Below are positions 1-12,021 of a DNA stretch of 64,000 bases, in pieces. The notes below the pieces were generated by a model. The model was given only the letters and a program-made list of their open reading frames with translations. It did not search any database and was not told the DNA's origin. The position numbers were made by a program, and so were the translations under genes. The stretch is from Bisporella sp. PMI_857 (Eukaryota > Ascomycota > Leotiomycetes > Helotiales > Helotiaceae): the NCBI GenBank assembly GCA_021307315.1, contig JAJSPD010000008.1, positions 1,096,301 through 1,160,300 on the forward strand. Reading direction: 5' to 3'. Position 1 is the stretch's first letter; each line of letters opens with the position of its first letter.

Positions 1-2292
1 CCGAAAAAGCGACGTTCTCCGTTGCCGAAGCCCCCGACAGCCGAAGAAGCTGCAAAGGCTTTTGTTATTGAAGAAGAAATACCTGGCCATATGGAGCTTC
101 TACCTGCGGAAATGCCAATATTTGAACCCCCAAACGCGAAAGCACCATCTCGAGCCCCTGTAAAGTCAAGAACTGGTAGCGTAGTGCCTGTAGACAGACA
201 ACAAGCAGTCCCTCTGCCGAGACCTGAAAATCTGCCGCAATCTGGTGTTCCTACTACAGGCGGGAGAGTTCCCGAGTCCCAACCTGTCCATCCACAGGTG
301 TTTTTGTCTCGACCTCATGACTTCCAATCTCAATCACCATATGCTTCGCCATACCCTCAATTGCCAGCTCAAGTCTCCACAGCCCAGCCACCTAACCGGC
401 AAGCACCTGCTACTCAAGAGCCGTCTACTAAACCTATTTCAACCAATGTACAGCCAAGATCTGGTTCAAGAATGGTTAGAACTGCATCTATGGGCTCCTT
501 AACTCTACCTACTCTGCCAGCTAGCGACCCTGTTTTGCCACCTTCAAGCCTTCAACGATCGCAGACATGGTCAAAAACCCCTCACCCTGTGACAGAAGCT
601 CCAATGCCGATACAAGAGCAAGTTGTAGGAACGGATACACACATACCCATACCAGCGGGCCAAGTACTCAACACAACTTCTAAGAAGCAGAACCGTGAAT
701 CCACATATGATCCATTCAAAACCAAAAAGGATACAATCCAGCAGAGACTAGAGATGGCCATTGCGAACGGGGAAATGCCCATTTTGCAGCAATTGCGGTG
801 CTATCAAGACACCGACATGGCGCAAGGCGTGGTCACAGGAACACCAAGGAGCACCCGGATATTATGATTATTCTGATGAACCTGGGCGAGTCACAGCAGT
901 TGTTATTCTGGCTCGTGATAGTGCAGGTCAACCTACGTCTTATCAGATTGTAAAGAAGTTTTTGGGAGAAGACGAAGATCAGTCGCAGTATAAAGAGTTC
1001 ATGCTCTGTAATCGTAAGTTGGATTAATGCTCAGATGTGCGTCAGAAGACTAATTTGCATAGCCTGCGGCCTCTGGATGTCGAAATATAAAGCTCATAGG
1101 CCAGAAGATAAGTGGGAAGGTAAAGCAACGCGCAAGGATGGGCAGCCACGGAAGCGGCCAACGCAACGTGCGAGCAAGACATCGAAGACCCCTGCACACA
1201 TGAACCTGACCTCAGAAGCAAATTATCCACAGTCGGAGGCATACTATCCGCGAGGCGAGACAGCGGAGCCTCTTAATTGTCCGTCTCCATCTGAAAGTAC
1301 TGAAATTCAGATCCAAAGAATGGAGCTTCCATTGGAAAGCCTTGCGGCAGCCAATGCTCGACCTGGGAAGCGCCTGAAGGCAATGACATCTGATGCTGCA
1401 TCCGCCGCGCTAAGACGAGCCATCCAATCAAGCCCTGCTCGATGGATGGAGCACAAGAGAGTCCAATAGAAGCAGATGATGTAGATCTGACAAGGCGTGT
1501 ACTCTTCCCTTCGCCGCCGAGGAAGGATGGATCCCCAAAAGTGTTAGGGGAAATGGCGGGTAATAGTGTTCAGATATCCCAGGGCCTATCGACAAAGCAA
1601 CATATAATCCATGCGTCTAATAAAGAGAACTGTTTACCTGCAATAAATGATGGAGATTTGGATGCGGAACTCCTCGCATTATTCGAATCAGAATTGGCTC
1701 GACCTTCAACTCCAACTCGGGATAATTCAGCGCCAAACGTTTTCAAGACGCCTACTCGACCGACACCGAACCACAGACCTATTACTCGCAGCGTTTCCAG
1801 ATCCATTCGATCCGGGAAATCGCCTGGCGCACTCCTTAGGTTTTCGCAGCGAACTCCCTCGAAAACACCTACACGCCGATCACCAAGACATCATGATTTC
1901 AGCCTCGATTCTCCGTTCACTGCTACAATCCATCAATGATGTCTGAAGCTAATAATAATAATTCCCCATCACGTAATGGAAGCGGGACGGACTTCGACTT
2001 CGGAAACCTTCCAGATCTACCTATCGACGGCACCATGCATGGTGGCCATACTACTACGGAGTTCAATCTCGAGGATTTCTTCTCTACGGACATGCCGATG
2101 CCCAGCTCTCCTCCCAAGACCTTCCAGCTTTACGAAGATACCAGTGCGATGGCAAATGTCAATTGGAGTGAGTTCAATAAGCTAAACGATGAGCAATCTA
2201 AAGACGTAGAGAAGGATGTGGCTGTTAAGCAGGAGCCTGAAGAGGACGCAGAGGGCTTAGAAGAAGTCGATATGGTACGCAGTCCATCGTAA
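1..2292 (+). CDS. Spt21/Ams2-like GATA-type zinc finger protein (5'-partial, frame breaks)
   Basis: The reading frame is open from base 1, so the N-terminus lies outside the window; the first visible residues, PKKRRSP, look like a nuclear localisation signal. A long Pro/Ser/Thr-rich stretch leads into a GATA-type finger: CSNCGAIKTPTWRKA (about 784-830), a loop of some 45 residues, then LCNPCGLWM. The second half is restored by an intron at 1014-1062 (GTAAGT, CTAAT branch point, AG). The long loop between the two CxxC pairs is characteristic of the fungal Spt21/Ams2 group, which regulates histone genes and silencing; ordinary GATA factors have a short loop. The C-terminal half is disordered with an acidic end. 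The frame breaks at about 775, 1445 and 1938, each repaired by one base (the first by removing a C from CCC). The 3' end converges on mL38. Family confident; exact function inferred. Confidence 0.8.
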
Positions 2293-2719
2293 TATTTTTG
2301 TTTCCTTTTCCTATCTGTAGAGCATAGCGAGACGGTGTTGGGGCTACATGTTGGAGTATTATGAGGCATCAGCGTATGGCGTTAGAAATTAGCATTTACG
2401 AAGACATCCACGATTTGCTGCTGCATGGATATCACATCACAGGATCACCTTTCTTGTTGAATGAAAGATGACAAGATTACTAAAGACTATTCTCCTTTCT
2501 CTATCCATACTGCAAGTGAGCTATTAAATGGAATATGTGTATGGGGAGCTGAATGCCAAGGTTTATTAAGATAAATACAGGCAATTGGTGGCGCCTAGAG
2601 CCCATTATGATACATCTGATTTAAGGAGATCTTTCAATTTTTAGATTGACGCCTAGTACAATGATGATTTTCTTTTTAAATGGTACAGATATGATACAAC
2701 ACAGGCCATTTCATACAGT
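2293..2719. other. Convergent intergenic region
   Basis: About 430 bp between the stop codons of two converging genes. It is AT-rich and holds no ORF with recognisable similarity. It presumably contains both 3' UTRs and polyadenylation signals; I see no RNA gene. Confidence 0.5.
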
Positions 2720-4116
2720 TTAATGCCTCCTCTTGGACACCTTATTCTGCTTCTGGATAGTTCTAAACAGCTGTCCCCTGCCCTTGAACAAAGGAGCGTA
2801 CTTAGCACTTGAGTGCTTAGCCTCCCAGCCTCTGGGCTTCTGCTTCCTCTTCAGAGGTTCGACCTTCTTCCGCTTGAACTCGATATCGCTGCCCTCAATA
2901 CCGGCCCTTCTCTCACGCCCGCAGTTCCATCGTCCCAAATGCTTCTGAAGAGGCTCACACCAATTGGTTTCAACTTGTTATTTTGTACCAGTGCCTTAAG
3001 CTTGAAATGATCGCGCTTTAATGTCTTCCCAATTCTTCGGTATCGATGATATGACCGGGGCGCTGTTCCAAAACGAAAACTATGTAGCGGTGGTAAGGCG
3101 ATCCCTTCTGTGCGAATGGCGGTAGCCATGGATGCCGAGCTGGTCTTTTGTGGCATGCGATAAAGGCAGAGATGTGTCTGTCGGTGAAATTGGGATGTTG
3201 GCTGCAAGGTAATGACACCGGGCTGAGAAGTCGTCGTGCTTAACGTCTGGAACATCACCATCCATGACAATAACACTAATTAGCCGCTCTCCTTTATCAA
3301 AGACTTTGTACTTTCAACCGTACAGGAATTTCGCTGACTCGGGAATCGACATACTCGCCCGGCTGGACGTTGCGTCTGCCAAAAGCGAGACGGACATCGG
3401 CTGTTGGCTCAAAGTGAGGCAGGAAATCTGGCACGACGCCCAATTGATGTATGCGCTGGTTAACAATCTTCCATTGGTAAGAGCGCCATTTCTGATGTGC
3501 TAGGTATCGGTATATTGGCTTGTTCATATCACCTACAAATGTTATTAGTACATGATCGAGCGTGAAACTTTATGATGGTACAAGCCTTCGCCATCCTCAA
3601 AGCGCTTCTTGATCAGGGGATCATTGATGTCTGCTTGGATCTTCAGGTATTCGAGGTACTTCCGCATGCTTGCCAGCCTAGTCTCCTTTGTTTGTTCTCC
3701 ATTCTTGAATGATGAAGAATCCTGAGCCAACAGATTTGATATCCTCAACTTCTCCTTCTTGATAGCCTTCAATTTTTCTTCCCTATCCTCCGATAGGACC
3801 TTTCGAGCTTCTTGAAAGCATTGGTATGGTAGCAGCTCGAAAGGTATATTCTCCGAGCTCTTCATCGCAGCACGGCGACGCCTAGAGCCGATTGGCAGAA
3901 TGCCGCTCTTTATCAGTGTCCGCTCGCCTTTCTTCGATGTGACGGTTGTCGGATCGAACAATGATGCGAAGGACGCGGATGGGCTGGTGGTCTCAACCGC
4001 CTCATGACCCTGGCAGAAATCGAAAATGGCCGAATCGCTCTTGAAGAGAGCTCTGTAGATATTGTGTTTCTCAGACATTGGGTCAATGGCCGCGAGGCCA
4101 TATGCCGTGTTGTCAT
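2720..4116 (-). CDS. MRPL35: Mitochondrial large ribosomal subunit protein mL38 (frame breaks)
   Basis: The conceptual protein matches fungal mL38 (yeast Mrpl35), a mitoribosomal large-subunit protein with a phosphatidylethanolamine-binding-protein fold. The N-terminus (from 4116, or the in-frame ATG 15 bases on) is Arg/Ser-rich with no acidic residues, as for a mitochondrial presequence. A basic helical region follows, then the PEBP-like core ([20 protein letters not shown], about 3205-3265) and a lysine-rich tail ending [10 protein letters not shown]. An intron at 3533-3585 joins FEDGEG to [11 protein letters not shown]; in this sequence it begins GC, not GT. The frame breaks at about 3998, 3300, 3120, 3045 and 2900 with conserved sequence on both sides, so consensus errors are likelier than decay. 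It diverges from the uL4m gene across about 143 bp. Confidence 0.82.
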
Positions 4117-4259
4117 TATTGAGTTGTTGTTGCTGACGTTGATCAGCCGTAAATTTTATTGTTCTGGGGTTTGACCTTTGGCACGGAACATCCCGTTAAT
4201 TTTTTCAAGCTCTGTTTTGGACACGACGAGCAGTCAAAATTCCAACCAAACCGTCAATA
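4117..4259. promoter_or_regulatory. Bidirectional promoter of two mitoribosomal genes
   Basis: Only about 143 bp separate the start codons of the divergent mL38 and uL4m genes, so both core promoters and both 5' UTRs must lie here. No TATA box is evident. The products are subunits of the same ribosomal large subunit, so shared control is a reasonable inference. Confidence 0.6.
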
Positions 4260-5257
4260 ATGGCTGCGAAGGGTTTGCAGGGCTTCATGAGAGGACTCAA
4301 TGCTCTTCGAACTTCTATTATAAATTCTAAAGACCCTTTAACGGTAAGTCGCACACTGATTTAGTACCTTCTTAGACTGACCGGGAACGTAGCAATGCCT
4401 ATCACCACGCCTCTCGCGGTTAATGGCAACAGAGACAACTCTGCCAGGAAGCTTAGATCATAGTACGGATATCTTCCAAAAGTTCGCTGCGCAGAAACTC
4501 GACCCCTCCCGTAGGTTGACGCTCATTCAATCATTATTTAATGTCTAATATTCTTGCAGCCTCTACCGTTCAGACGACAATCTACGCCTTTCCATCGATG
4601 GAACCCCTCCAATTTGAAAATTACAGCGCCAAACATCTCCATATGCCCTTACGTCGCGACCTGCTTCATCGTGCCGTCATTTTTGAAGGCGACATGACCC
4701 GTCAAGGAACAGCAAACACAAAAACCCGCTGGGAAATTCACGGCTCACACCGAAAAATACGACCCCAAAAGGGAACCGGAAAGGCACGTCTAGGCACGCG
4801 GCAATCCCCAATGTTGAAGGGAGGAGCTAAAGTATTTGGTCCGCGTCCGCGAAATTTTGCGACGGGACTACCAAAGAAGATCTACGACATTGCGTGGCGG
4901 ACAGCCCTCAGCTATCGTTACAGGAAGGGCGAGCTCATAATTTGTGAAAAGTTCGATGTTGGGCATATGGAGCAGAATAGGGATTACAAGAGTGATTTTC
5001 TGAACGCGATTTTTGTGCACAATCATTGGGTTAAGGAGAATGGTCGGACCTTGATGGTTTCGTTAGAAGAGAACAAATATATCTCCGAAGCATTGGAGCA
5101 GGAGGGATCAGAGGGCAGAATCTTGACATACGAGCAGGTGGATGTGAAGGACTTGCTGGAGGGCACTGAACGGATAGTGATTGAGAAAGCCGCATTGAAT
5201 CGAATTTTGGAGGAGCATCAGAGCGACCTGGCTCCGAAGCTCAAGCATGTAGTATAG
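4260..5257 (+). CDS. YML6: Mitochondrial large ribosomal subunit protein uL4m
   Basis: Three exons (4260-4343, 4393-4510, 4560-5257) splice to a 299-residue protein with no frame break. Both introns are 49 nt with GTAAGT/GTAGGT donors and AG acceptors. The first ~30 residues are basic and amphipathic, as in a mitochondrial targeting sequence. The body carries the L4/L1e hallmarks: TRWEIHGSHRKIRPQKGTG and ARLGTRQSPMLKGGAKVFGP, the loop that binds 23S-like rRNA near the exit tunnel, followed by the conserved PKKIYDIAWRTALSYRYRKG. The protein acts in the mitochondrial matrix as an early-assembly component of the large subunit. The start at 4260 is chosen because it gives the targeting sequence and is the first ATG after the divergent promoter. 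One of the clean genes in the window. Confidence 0.92.
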
Positions 5258-7004
5258 ACATAGACATTGCGTTCCATGCCGTCGTACAACCGATAGTTTG
5301 TATAAAATGTAACTTTTACCGACGCCGTCGACCTAGTGGTATGAGTATGATAATGCCCCTATGCTCCACGCCTGCTAGTCTTTAGTTGCTCCGCGCTCCA
5401 TCTGACCTTTTTACGGCCAGCTGATGCCTACAAGGCATTATTTATTCATTTATAAATGCTCCAGAAATTGAAAGCAATATGTATACAACCCGTCTCAATC
5501 TCCCAAACTAAAATTCAAGTTAGGCACGTGAGCGTCAGAGGACCTATCTCCATTAAGCTCTAAAAAACGACGACATAATAAAAGACGATGGTTACTGTCG
5601 CCCTAAAAGCTTACGCGAAAGCATGTCTACATTATCCAGTTCCTGAGACGTCCCCAAATAAACCGAATGACTTCATAGACTATATCGCAAAAACATATAG
5701 GCTGAACAGCATCCGTCATCCTGCTCCTTAATAATGTAGTGCGCCACTGCACTCTCTTTCCCATGGGATTTCACCCCACCAATCCAAAGCTCACACTTTT
5801 TGCCCCCTCCGCCGATTCTTTCTCTCCTTGCTCATTATAAGGATGTACCCATCCCATTTTCCCATTATGGACATGCAGCTCTCTTGGTTCACTTTCCTCA
5901 AAAAAGTGCCTGGTCTGTGTGGCCTCTATTGCACCGGATTTTGCAACCGCTGATGCCCATGATTTCATTTCCAAAAAAGACATCATCGCAGGTTTGGCAT
6001 TACGCCCGAAATTGCGAGCCGTTCACTTCTCTTAAGGAGATTCTTCAAAGCACCTACTTTCAAGATTTGATTGCACCGGAGCTCTCAACCGTGACCCCTT
6101 TACTCTCGCTTACTGGCCCAGTCCGCCAATCACATTGTGGCATCTCGATCCCTTTTGCCAAAAAAACAAAAAACAAAAAACATGAAGTCACCGGTAAAAT
6201 ACGTCTCTTTATATCCACATCCTATCCCCATTTCACCTGTCTGTTTCTCATCATTTTTTACTTTCATCTATCTTGCTTTATCTCTATCGCCTCCCTGGTT
6301 TGAAAGTTCCTTGATTGTCCATCCATGCCTTGCCATTTCCATGCTCGGGAGTCTTGTGGGATGGGGTGCTTCGAAACTGCGTTCAGAATATCGTGACTTG
6401 GGGATAATGGAATGCTACGAGGCAACCTCCTCCTCTTAATGAAAGAGGCGGGGCTGTGATTGCTCATTTACTCTTAAACATTGGATGGAGATGCGAGGAT
6501 GGAACTAGTACGAAGAATGATGATGCGCATGCGGTAGTCACGGGCTATCCTGCAATACCTCGAGAGAACGTTCGAAGTATTAGGACCGCTTGCGACCATG
6601 AAACGGGGGAAAGAGCGTCAAATAAGGACAAGACACTCAAAGTGTAGACTGCCGTCATACGGATACATGTTAACTTCTTAACAGAATGCTTTTATATTTC
6701 ATTAACGGATATGAGTGGGCTCTCTAGGCAGAACAAAATACCGCTACTATTCACCAGGTCATTACAAATGAGCTTTAAGAAGACTAGCAATACTTCTTGT
6801 TGAAGCCCTTGCTACAAACTCAACTATTCGCTAAAAAAACGAGCAAGTGGCAACTCGAAAATCAAGCCACGGATATCCTGTGCGCCAGCCACAAAAGTGC
6901 CCTGGCTAGCGATCTTTATAACCCTCAAGGAAGGGCAAGGCACCTCCAGCCTAAGTGCTCTTGCTCAACCGAGCCAACACCGTGTTACGTTAAGAATCTC
7001 ATAC
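5258..7004. other. Convergent intergenic region, gene-poor
   Basis: About 1.75 kb between the uL4m stop and the bZIP stop. It contains an ORF of 167 codons (5800-6303) whose translation is rich in Pro, His and Phe and resembles no family I know; I treat it as chance. There is a short A-rich run near 6160-6180. No tRNA-like B box or RNA gene was seen. Confidence 0.45.
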
Positions 7005-8115
7005 CTAACACACTGCAGCCGTATTGAAGCCGGTGCCCCGTAAGTACATTGATGGTTCAACACCATCAGCAGGGACACCTCGCGACACCGTAGGGCAGAT
7101 GAGTGGATTAAAAGGTTGAGCTTGGATCACAATCCTTACTTGCTGGCTCCTTGCTCGAGAGTTGGACATCACCAGCATCTTACCACTATCCATATATCCT
7201 TCATCTTTAGCAACCTTCTCGGTCCGCCAGACAGGCGATTCCATACTGGTAATCGCTGAGCCCTTCATGTCACTACCTTGTGAGCACCCGCGTGACATCT
7301 CGCCTGGCTTGCGTGTCGTCGATGAGCTCTGGACTGACTCTTGGCCCGTGCTCGACGATGAGGAGTTGGAAAACCTACGCACCAGTGATCCCGAGACTTT
7401 GGAGCTAGCAAGCCCTAGAATCGATTCTGATCTTAAGAATGCCTGAAGTTGATCCTTGTTGCATCCACTTTCGGCATGTTGGTGGAGTATTTGTAAGAGA
7501 TTGTGGACCTCCTGGTTAAGAATATCGCATTCTGCCTTTAGTTCCGCGTTCTTTGCCTGCTCTTGTTTCATTCTCTCGTCCTGCTTGGATATCCAATTTT
7601 TCCTCCGCTCTCGACACTTGCTAGCAGCCTGGCGGTTACGCTCCAAAAATCTTTGGCGCTTCTCATGCTCCTGCTGGGGAAAGCTGCTTCTTAGCCCTGC
7701 TTTTCCGTGGCCGGCCTCTCTTTGGCTTCATCAATATTTCCGATGCCTCAGAGGCCGCCGAAGGCGTAGCATGGTCGATACTTTCTGGAGACTCAACAAC
7801 ACTAGGAGCAATGCTCTTTTGGTCTTCTGGTCGCGGAACCTCTGGGAAGTAGCCGTACGGCTCGTTCAGGGATCCTAAATTGCTCCATGAGGTATATTGC
7901 GGCGCTGTATTTGGAATTCCATTTGGAAAGCCTAGTGGCGTCAGACCAGTCTTGAACATGTTGTTCAGGGCGGCATTCGGATCCTGGAAGGTTGTGTTCT
8001 GATCAAAGCTGATGGACGCCATTCCAGAGAGAGTCCCTACTCCAGTGTTCATGCTCGCATCGTCATCAAAGTTGAGGAAGTCCAACTCCATGTTTGGTAC
8101 AGGTCGATATTCCAT
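7005..8115 (-). CDS. bZIP transcription factor, Atf/CREB-like (one frame break)
   Basis: The start is the ATG at 8115. The N-terminal ~120 residues are acidic and Asn/Pro-rich, then comes a basic AT-hook-like patch (KPKRGRPRKSRAKK). The bZIP follows: basic region KRQRFLERNRQAASKCRERR with the invariant N..(A)(A)S.C/R..R spacing, and heptads through about residue 210 (ELKAECDILNQEVHNLLQIL). The sequence after the zipper (HAESGCNKDQLQAFL) resembles Atf1/AtfA-type stress factors. A break at 7676-7679 (four C on the coding strand where three keep the frame) falls just before the basic region. The last ~45 codons (below about 7140) follow a strong GTAAGG donor and may be intron, so the C-terminus is uncertain. 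Expected to bind CRE-like sites in the nucleus. The upstream region is unusually long (about 5.5 kb). Confidence 0.82.
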
Positions 8116-9416
8116 CAAACGAGTGGTTGGGTGTTTTGCAACGCGTAATTATTCTGTGGAGGGAAAATAGGAAGAGTATTTGTTGTAATTATCAAGGCCA
8201 GAGGGATCACGCCGTTCGCTGTTTGAAACAATGTTATAGTTGGATCTGGGTTCTAGGCGCTCTGGGCCAGGCAAGTGCGGGCTACAGATACGATTGAAAG
8301 ATATTTGAGACCTAACCTAACAGCAGGAAGTTAGCATAATACTCTCCTCTTATAAAGAATCATAAGAAAGCCTGACATACACTTTCTGCCACGATTGCTC
8401 TGAGAAGAAAGCACCAGTCGAGGGGACTTCCGATTTCGATGCGTTGAAGACGTTTAGCAAGTGTTGTGTCTTGGTATATGAAGTACCGTCCTTCGATTGC
8501 TCCAAATAGGAGTTGGGATTATGTTTGTTGCTGTACCAGGGGGGTTGCCCTACTCCTGCTAGGCAATTGTGTTATGACGTTGAGGCGCAAGTAAATTCCG
8601 TTTAAATAGCACCCCGTTGAACCTCGTAGTGGGTGGTCTGCGGAGTTGTTGTGACCAATGACTGGTATGGAAGACAGGTAGTACTTTGCATCGAACGGTA
8701 AAGAGATACTCAGAGAAGAAGCATGTTCTGGCAATCAACAACATACATGTTGCTTTATTCGGATGAGTACTTTCGAGCAGGAAAGATATCTGACGGAGGG
8801 GAGCGACCTGTGGTGTGATAAATAATGAGGTACGAACGGCTATAGCCCTGCCTGGTATGACAACAGAGTTATCAATTCTAGTATGGCCACAGCGTCGTTG
8901 AAGCCGCACGCCACCGGGAAGTAATAATAAGAAGAGTAATGATAAGGAGGTGCAGGCCGCTGGAGAGATCGCTAGGGCCTCTAGCCGCGAATCGGCAACA
9001 ACAAAGGTAAAAAGTGCAGAAACAATAAGAGGATCCTGGCCGGCTTCCCTGCCTGTGATTTTGGACGGTGGCCGCTAGAGAAGCTAGGCATGCGTCAAGG
9101 ATCGTGTGGAATGATTTGAATCGCGTGGTCGGTTATTGTTATGAGCAGGCGATACCCTTCCGCGGCTACTGGAGGTGTTTGCGATCTGTACTGGTACGTA
9201 CCGTGTGGAACAAACAAGCCGACGAGGGGAAGAGGAGGGGAGGAAGAAAAGCTACAGAATCATAGGCGATGATACGGTAATTTACAGTAAAGAGTGAGTA
9301 AGTGAGTTGGGGCAGTTGGTGGTAACTAGGTTCGGCAGAGAAGGAGTGTAATTACGGTCAGGGTAAGTAAAGTAATTTAAGTGAGGCATTAAATGCTAAT
9401 CATGGCCTGGCTAGCG

Positions 9417-9451
9417 TCTGGATCTGGATCTGGATCTGATCAGATCTGATT
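9417..9451. repeat. GGATCT short tandem repeat
   Basis: Three to four tandem copies of the hexamer GGATCT run into GATCAGATCTGAT, so the tract ends in a short palindrome around BglII/Sau3A-type sites. Function unknown. Confidence 0.7.
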
Positions 9452-9531
9452 TGGTCGGTTTTGTTTTGTGTTAAAGCTTTCTTTGGGATCAATTGCGAAA
9501 GCCATGTAACAAAGAATGTTGAGGAAACTTT

Positions 9532-9547
9532 AAAAAAAAAAAAAAAA
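9532..9547. repeat. Poly-A tract
   Basis: Sixteen consecutive A residues followed by a purine-only stretch (G/A) to about 9630. Such asymmetric purine tracts are typical nucleosome-depleted promoter DNA in fungi. Confidence 0.75.
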
Positions 9548-9977
9548 GGTTAAATTTGGAGGGAGGGGGAAATGGAAAGGAAGGGAAGGAATGAGATGGG
9601 AATGGGAATGGGACACCAAGGGAGGGGGGGTTGTCCCACTGACAGTAATACAGAAACAGAAACAGTGCTGTGTAAAGGTTAAGTGGTCCCCCTCTTCCCC
9701 GCCCAACGGCTGCCGATCCCATGTCCATGGACCATTTTCATTACCTGGCCGGAACCTTTACACCACCCTGACAGGGACATGGACACGACTTACAGTTACA
9801 GGAAAACGGTAAATTTCCCTTGGCCTTGCATGGGTTCCAAAGTGTGGCGTAAACGCTAAGTAACCTCAATCAGCCATATAACGCAATGCCCCCCCTCTCC
9901 CCCCCCGGTCCAGGGATGGAAAGCGAACAGACAAAGATATAGAGCACATCTTGATAGAAGGGAAAAGACACATACTC

Positions 9978-10022
9978 ACCGTGCCCTCCTTTTTGGGGGA
10001 GGGGGGAGGGGGAGGGCACGGT
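9978..10022. repeat. Perfect 12-bp inverted repeat enclosing a G-quadruplex motif
   Basis: ACCGTGCCCTCC (9978-9989) and its exact reverse complement GGAGGGCACGGT (10011-10022) flank a 21-nt purine-rich spacer. From 9995 to 10016 the plus strand reads G5-A-G6-A-G5-A-G3, four guanine runs with single-base loops, which is a strong intramolecular G4 consensus. Hairpin and quadruplex are mutually exclusive because the last guanines belong to both. Confidence 0.7.
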
Positions 10023-10665
10023 CAGTTTAGCGAGGCGTGCCTCACGGCTGGGCTACTACGGTTGCGCGCTTGCGGCCGCTGTTGGGCATAGGATTCTTTA
10101 TTTGCCGTCCTCGAGACATAAGATTGTTGAATCTACGAAGCGGAAATCCACGAGAGATATTACTGCAGCAGTAGTATTGTAAGTAGCTCATGTATCGTAT
10201 CGTCTGCTTGCCCTCCACATTGGGAGTAATGTGTACAATCCACACTAGTATTGATCCCCATGATGCTGATTCTGGTATAGATCGAATTTTCAAAAGCATC
10301 TACACCTTCGTTGGAACCAGGCAGAAATAATCAAACCCGACCGCTGATGCTGTTTGGTTGTTCTGTTTGTTGCTGTCGCTCTTTAAGCACGCGGGTGCCA
10401 GGCAGCTTTGGGGTTTCGATCTAGACCGCCAGGGGGTATTTGAACGACTGACCTGGAACCGCTTTTGCTTTTCCTTTTTGCTTTTGCTCTGATTCGGCCT
10501 GGACCGCTCTGGCATGTTTGCCTGGTCCATCTCCTCATTTCCTGCTGTCCAATTAGCAACTTGCTGAGCCGTTCATAAAATCCGGCTTTTTTGTCTCCTT
10601 GGGTGCATGACGCTAGCCGGGGGATCTATGGCATTACAATACATTACGGAGACCCATCCTCTAGG

Positions 10666-10691
10666 AAGATGGGATTTTGAAATCCCATCTT
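10666..10691. repeat. Perfect 12-bp inverted repeat, 2-bp spacer
   Basis: AAGATGGGATTT (10666-10677), the spacer TG, then AAATCCCATCTT (10680-10691), an exact reverse complement. It could be a binding site for a dimeric regulator or a small hairpin. No T-tract or adjacent gene end suggests a terminator. Confidence 0.65.
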
Positions 10692-11028
10692 GCGTGCACC
10701 GCCACACTCTCTGCCAAGAGGTGGCCAAGATGATCATGATCCTCTCTGGGCCGGGAAGTGTGGTCTGCCAAAGCTCGCTAGGAGCAGACGCTCCTGCTCT
10801 GCGCACCGGGCTAACCGTACTCTACTCGGCATAACTCGGCTAGTTTTACGGAAGGAAACCGCGGCCCCCCCCAAAAACCTACGAAAACGGAGAGTACGAA
10901 ACACGAACCACTTGGTGCCCATATAGGACCGTTGTCAATCTTCTCCACACCCAGGCCGCTCACTTGTTACCGTAGGCACCGTACTGTAAGTCTACATGTC
11001 CCTGCTTCACTCGCTCTGGGCCCCCTCT

Positions 11029-11050
11029 ATTCATTCATTCATTCATTCAT
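11029..11050. repeat. ATTC microsatellite
   Basis: Five tandem copies of ATTC in an intergenic region. Confidence 0.8.
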
Positions 11051-11115
11051 CGGCAATCTGCCTCCACCACCCACCACCCCAATCACCCAGCCAATGAATG
11101 GACTCCATTCCTTGC

Positions 11116-11142
11116 TTCTTTTTCTTTTTCTTTTTCTTTTTA
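11116..11142. repeat. CTTTTT microsatellite
   Basis: About four tandem copies of CTTTTT on the plus strand, in a pyrimidine-rich promoter-like context. Confidence 0.75.
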
Positions 11143-12021
11143 TCTATTGCTCCTACGTAATTTCCCATCGCATCTACTCTTTCATCTTTCCCATGTGTAA
11201 AATAGAGTTTTGGGAAAAAAGAGGCCCAGGCTCCATATTGTATTAAACTTCCACTTGCGGGCGACGACAGCCGCTTCCGAGCACGGCTCACCGACTCCTA
11301 CTCTGCTGCCGACCGCTAAAAGCCTGCCGAAGGAACCCGGAAGTACTAGATGGACTTGGAAGGTGGACATGCTCCTTTGCCTTTCATCCTTCACCACTTC
11401 GAACAGCCAATATGCCCGATTATGGCCGCACCAGTCAGACAGCCAGTTATCCTCTATTTTGTGATCCTTTTTCATTAGGTGAATGCGTGGCCCACGCCTT
11501 GCCGTAACTTCGCGTACCCTACCTTACAGTACTGTACAGTCAGTATTAAAATAGATCACCCTTCGGTCATGCTACATAGAGCGACCTTGAATTGCTTACT
11601 CGTCCATCCAATGAATGAAACTCTACGATCGAAGCATGGAACAGCCAAAAGCCTCAATAGCAAACGGGTAAGGCTGCACTGGAGAACTACAGTACCTGAA
11701 AGTTGAAGGCTTTCTCTCCGGGACTAACTCCAATCACCATTCTACTACAATAAAGTATGCATCGATTATTGGCTACTGTAGCTTTCTACGATAATTTGGG
11801 CCTTTTGTCTTTGCCACCTCACAGATTGGGCCACGGATACCTTGTCCAAGCAAAGATTTATACAGTACCTTTGGCTGAACCTTTGTGGTGGTTTCTCCGT
11901 GGAAAAGGCTCGGCAAAGAATGCCAGAGCTTTGACACATGCCAACCTATCCCGGGCCCATGATCAACATGAAATGACACCTGCGGAACCTTGACTTGACC
12001 CGCAGTTGACGTTTGGCCCCT

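Noticed and set aside
5800..6303. 167-codon protein gene
   Set aside because: Composition looks random, there is no recognisable motif, and it lies in a convergent gap with other overlapping shadow frames.
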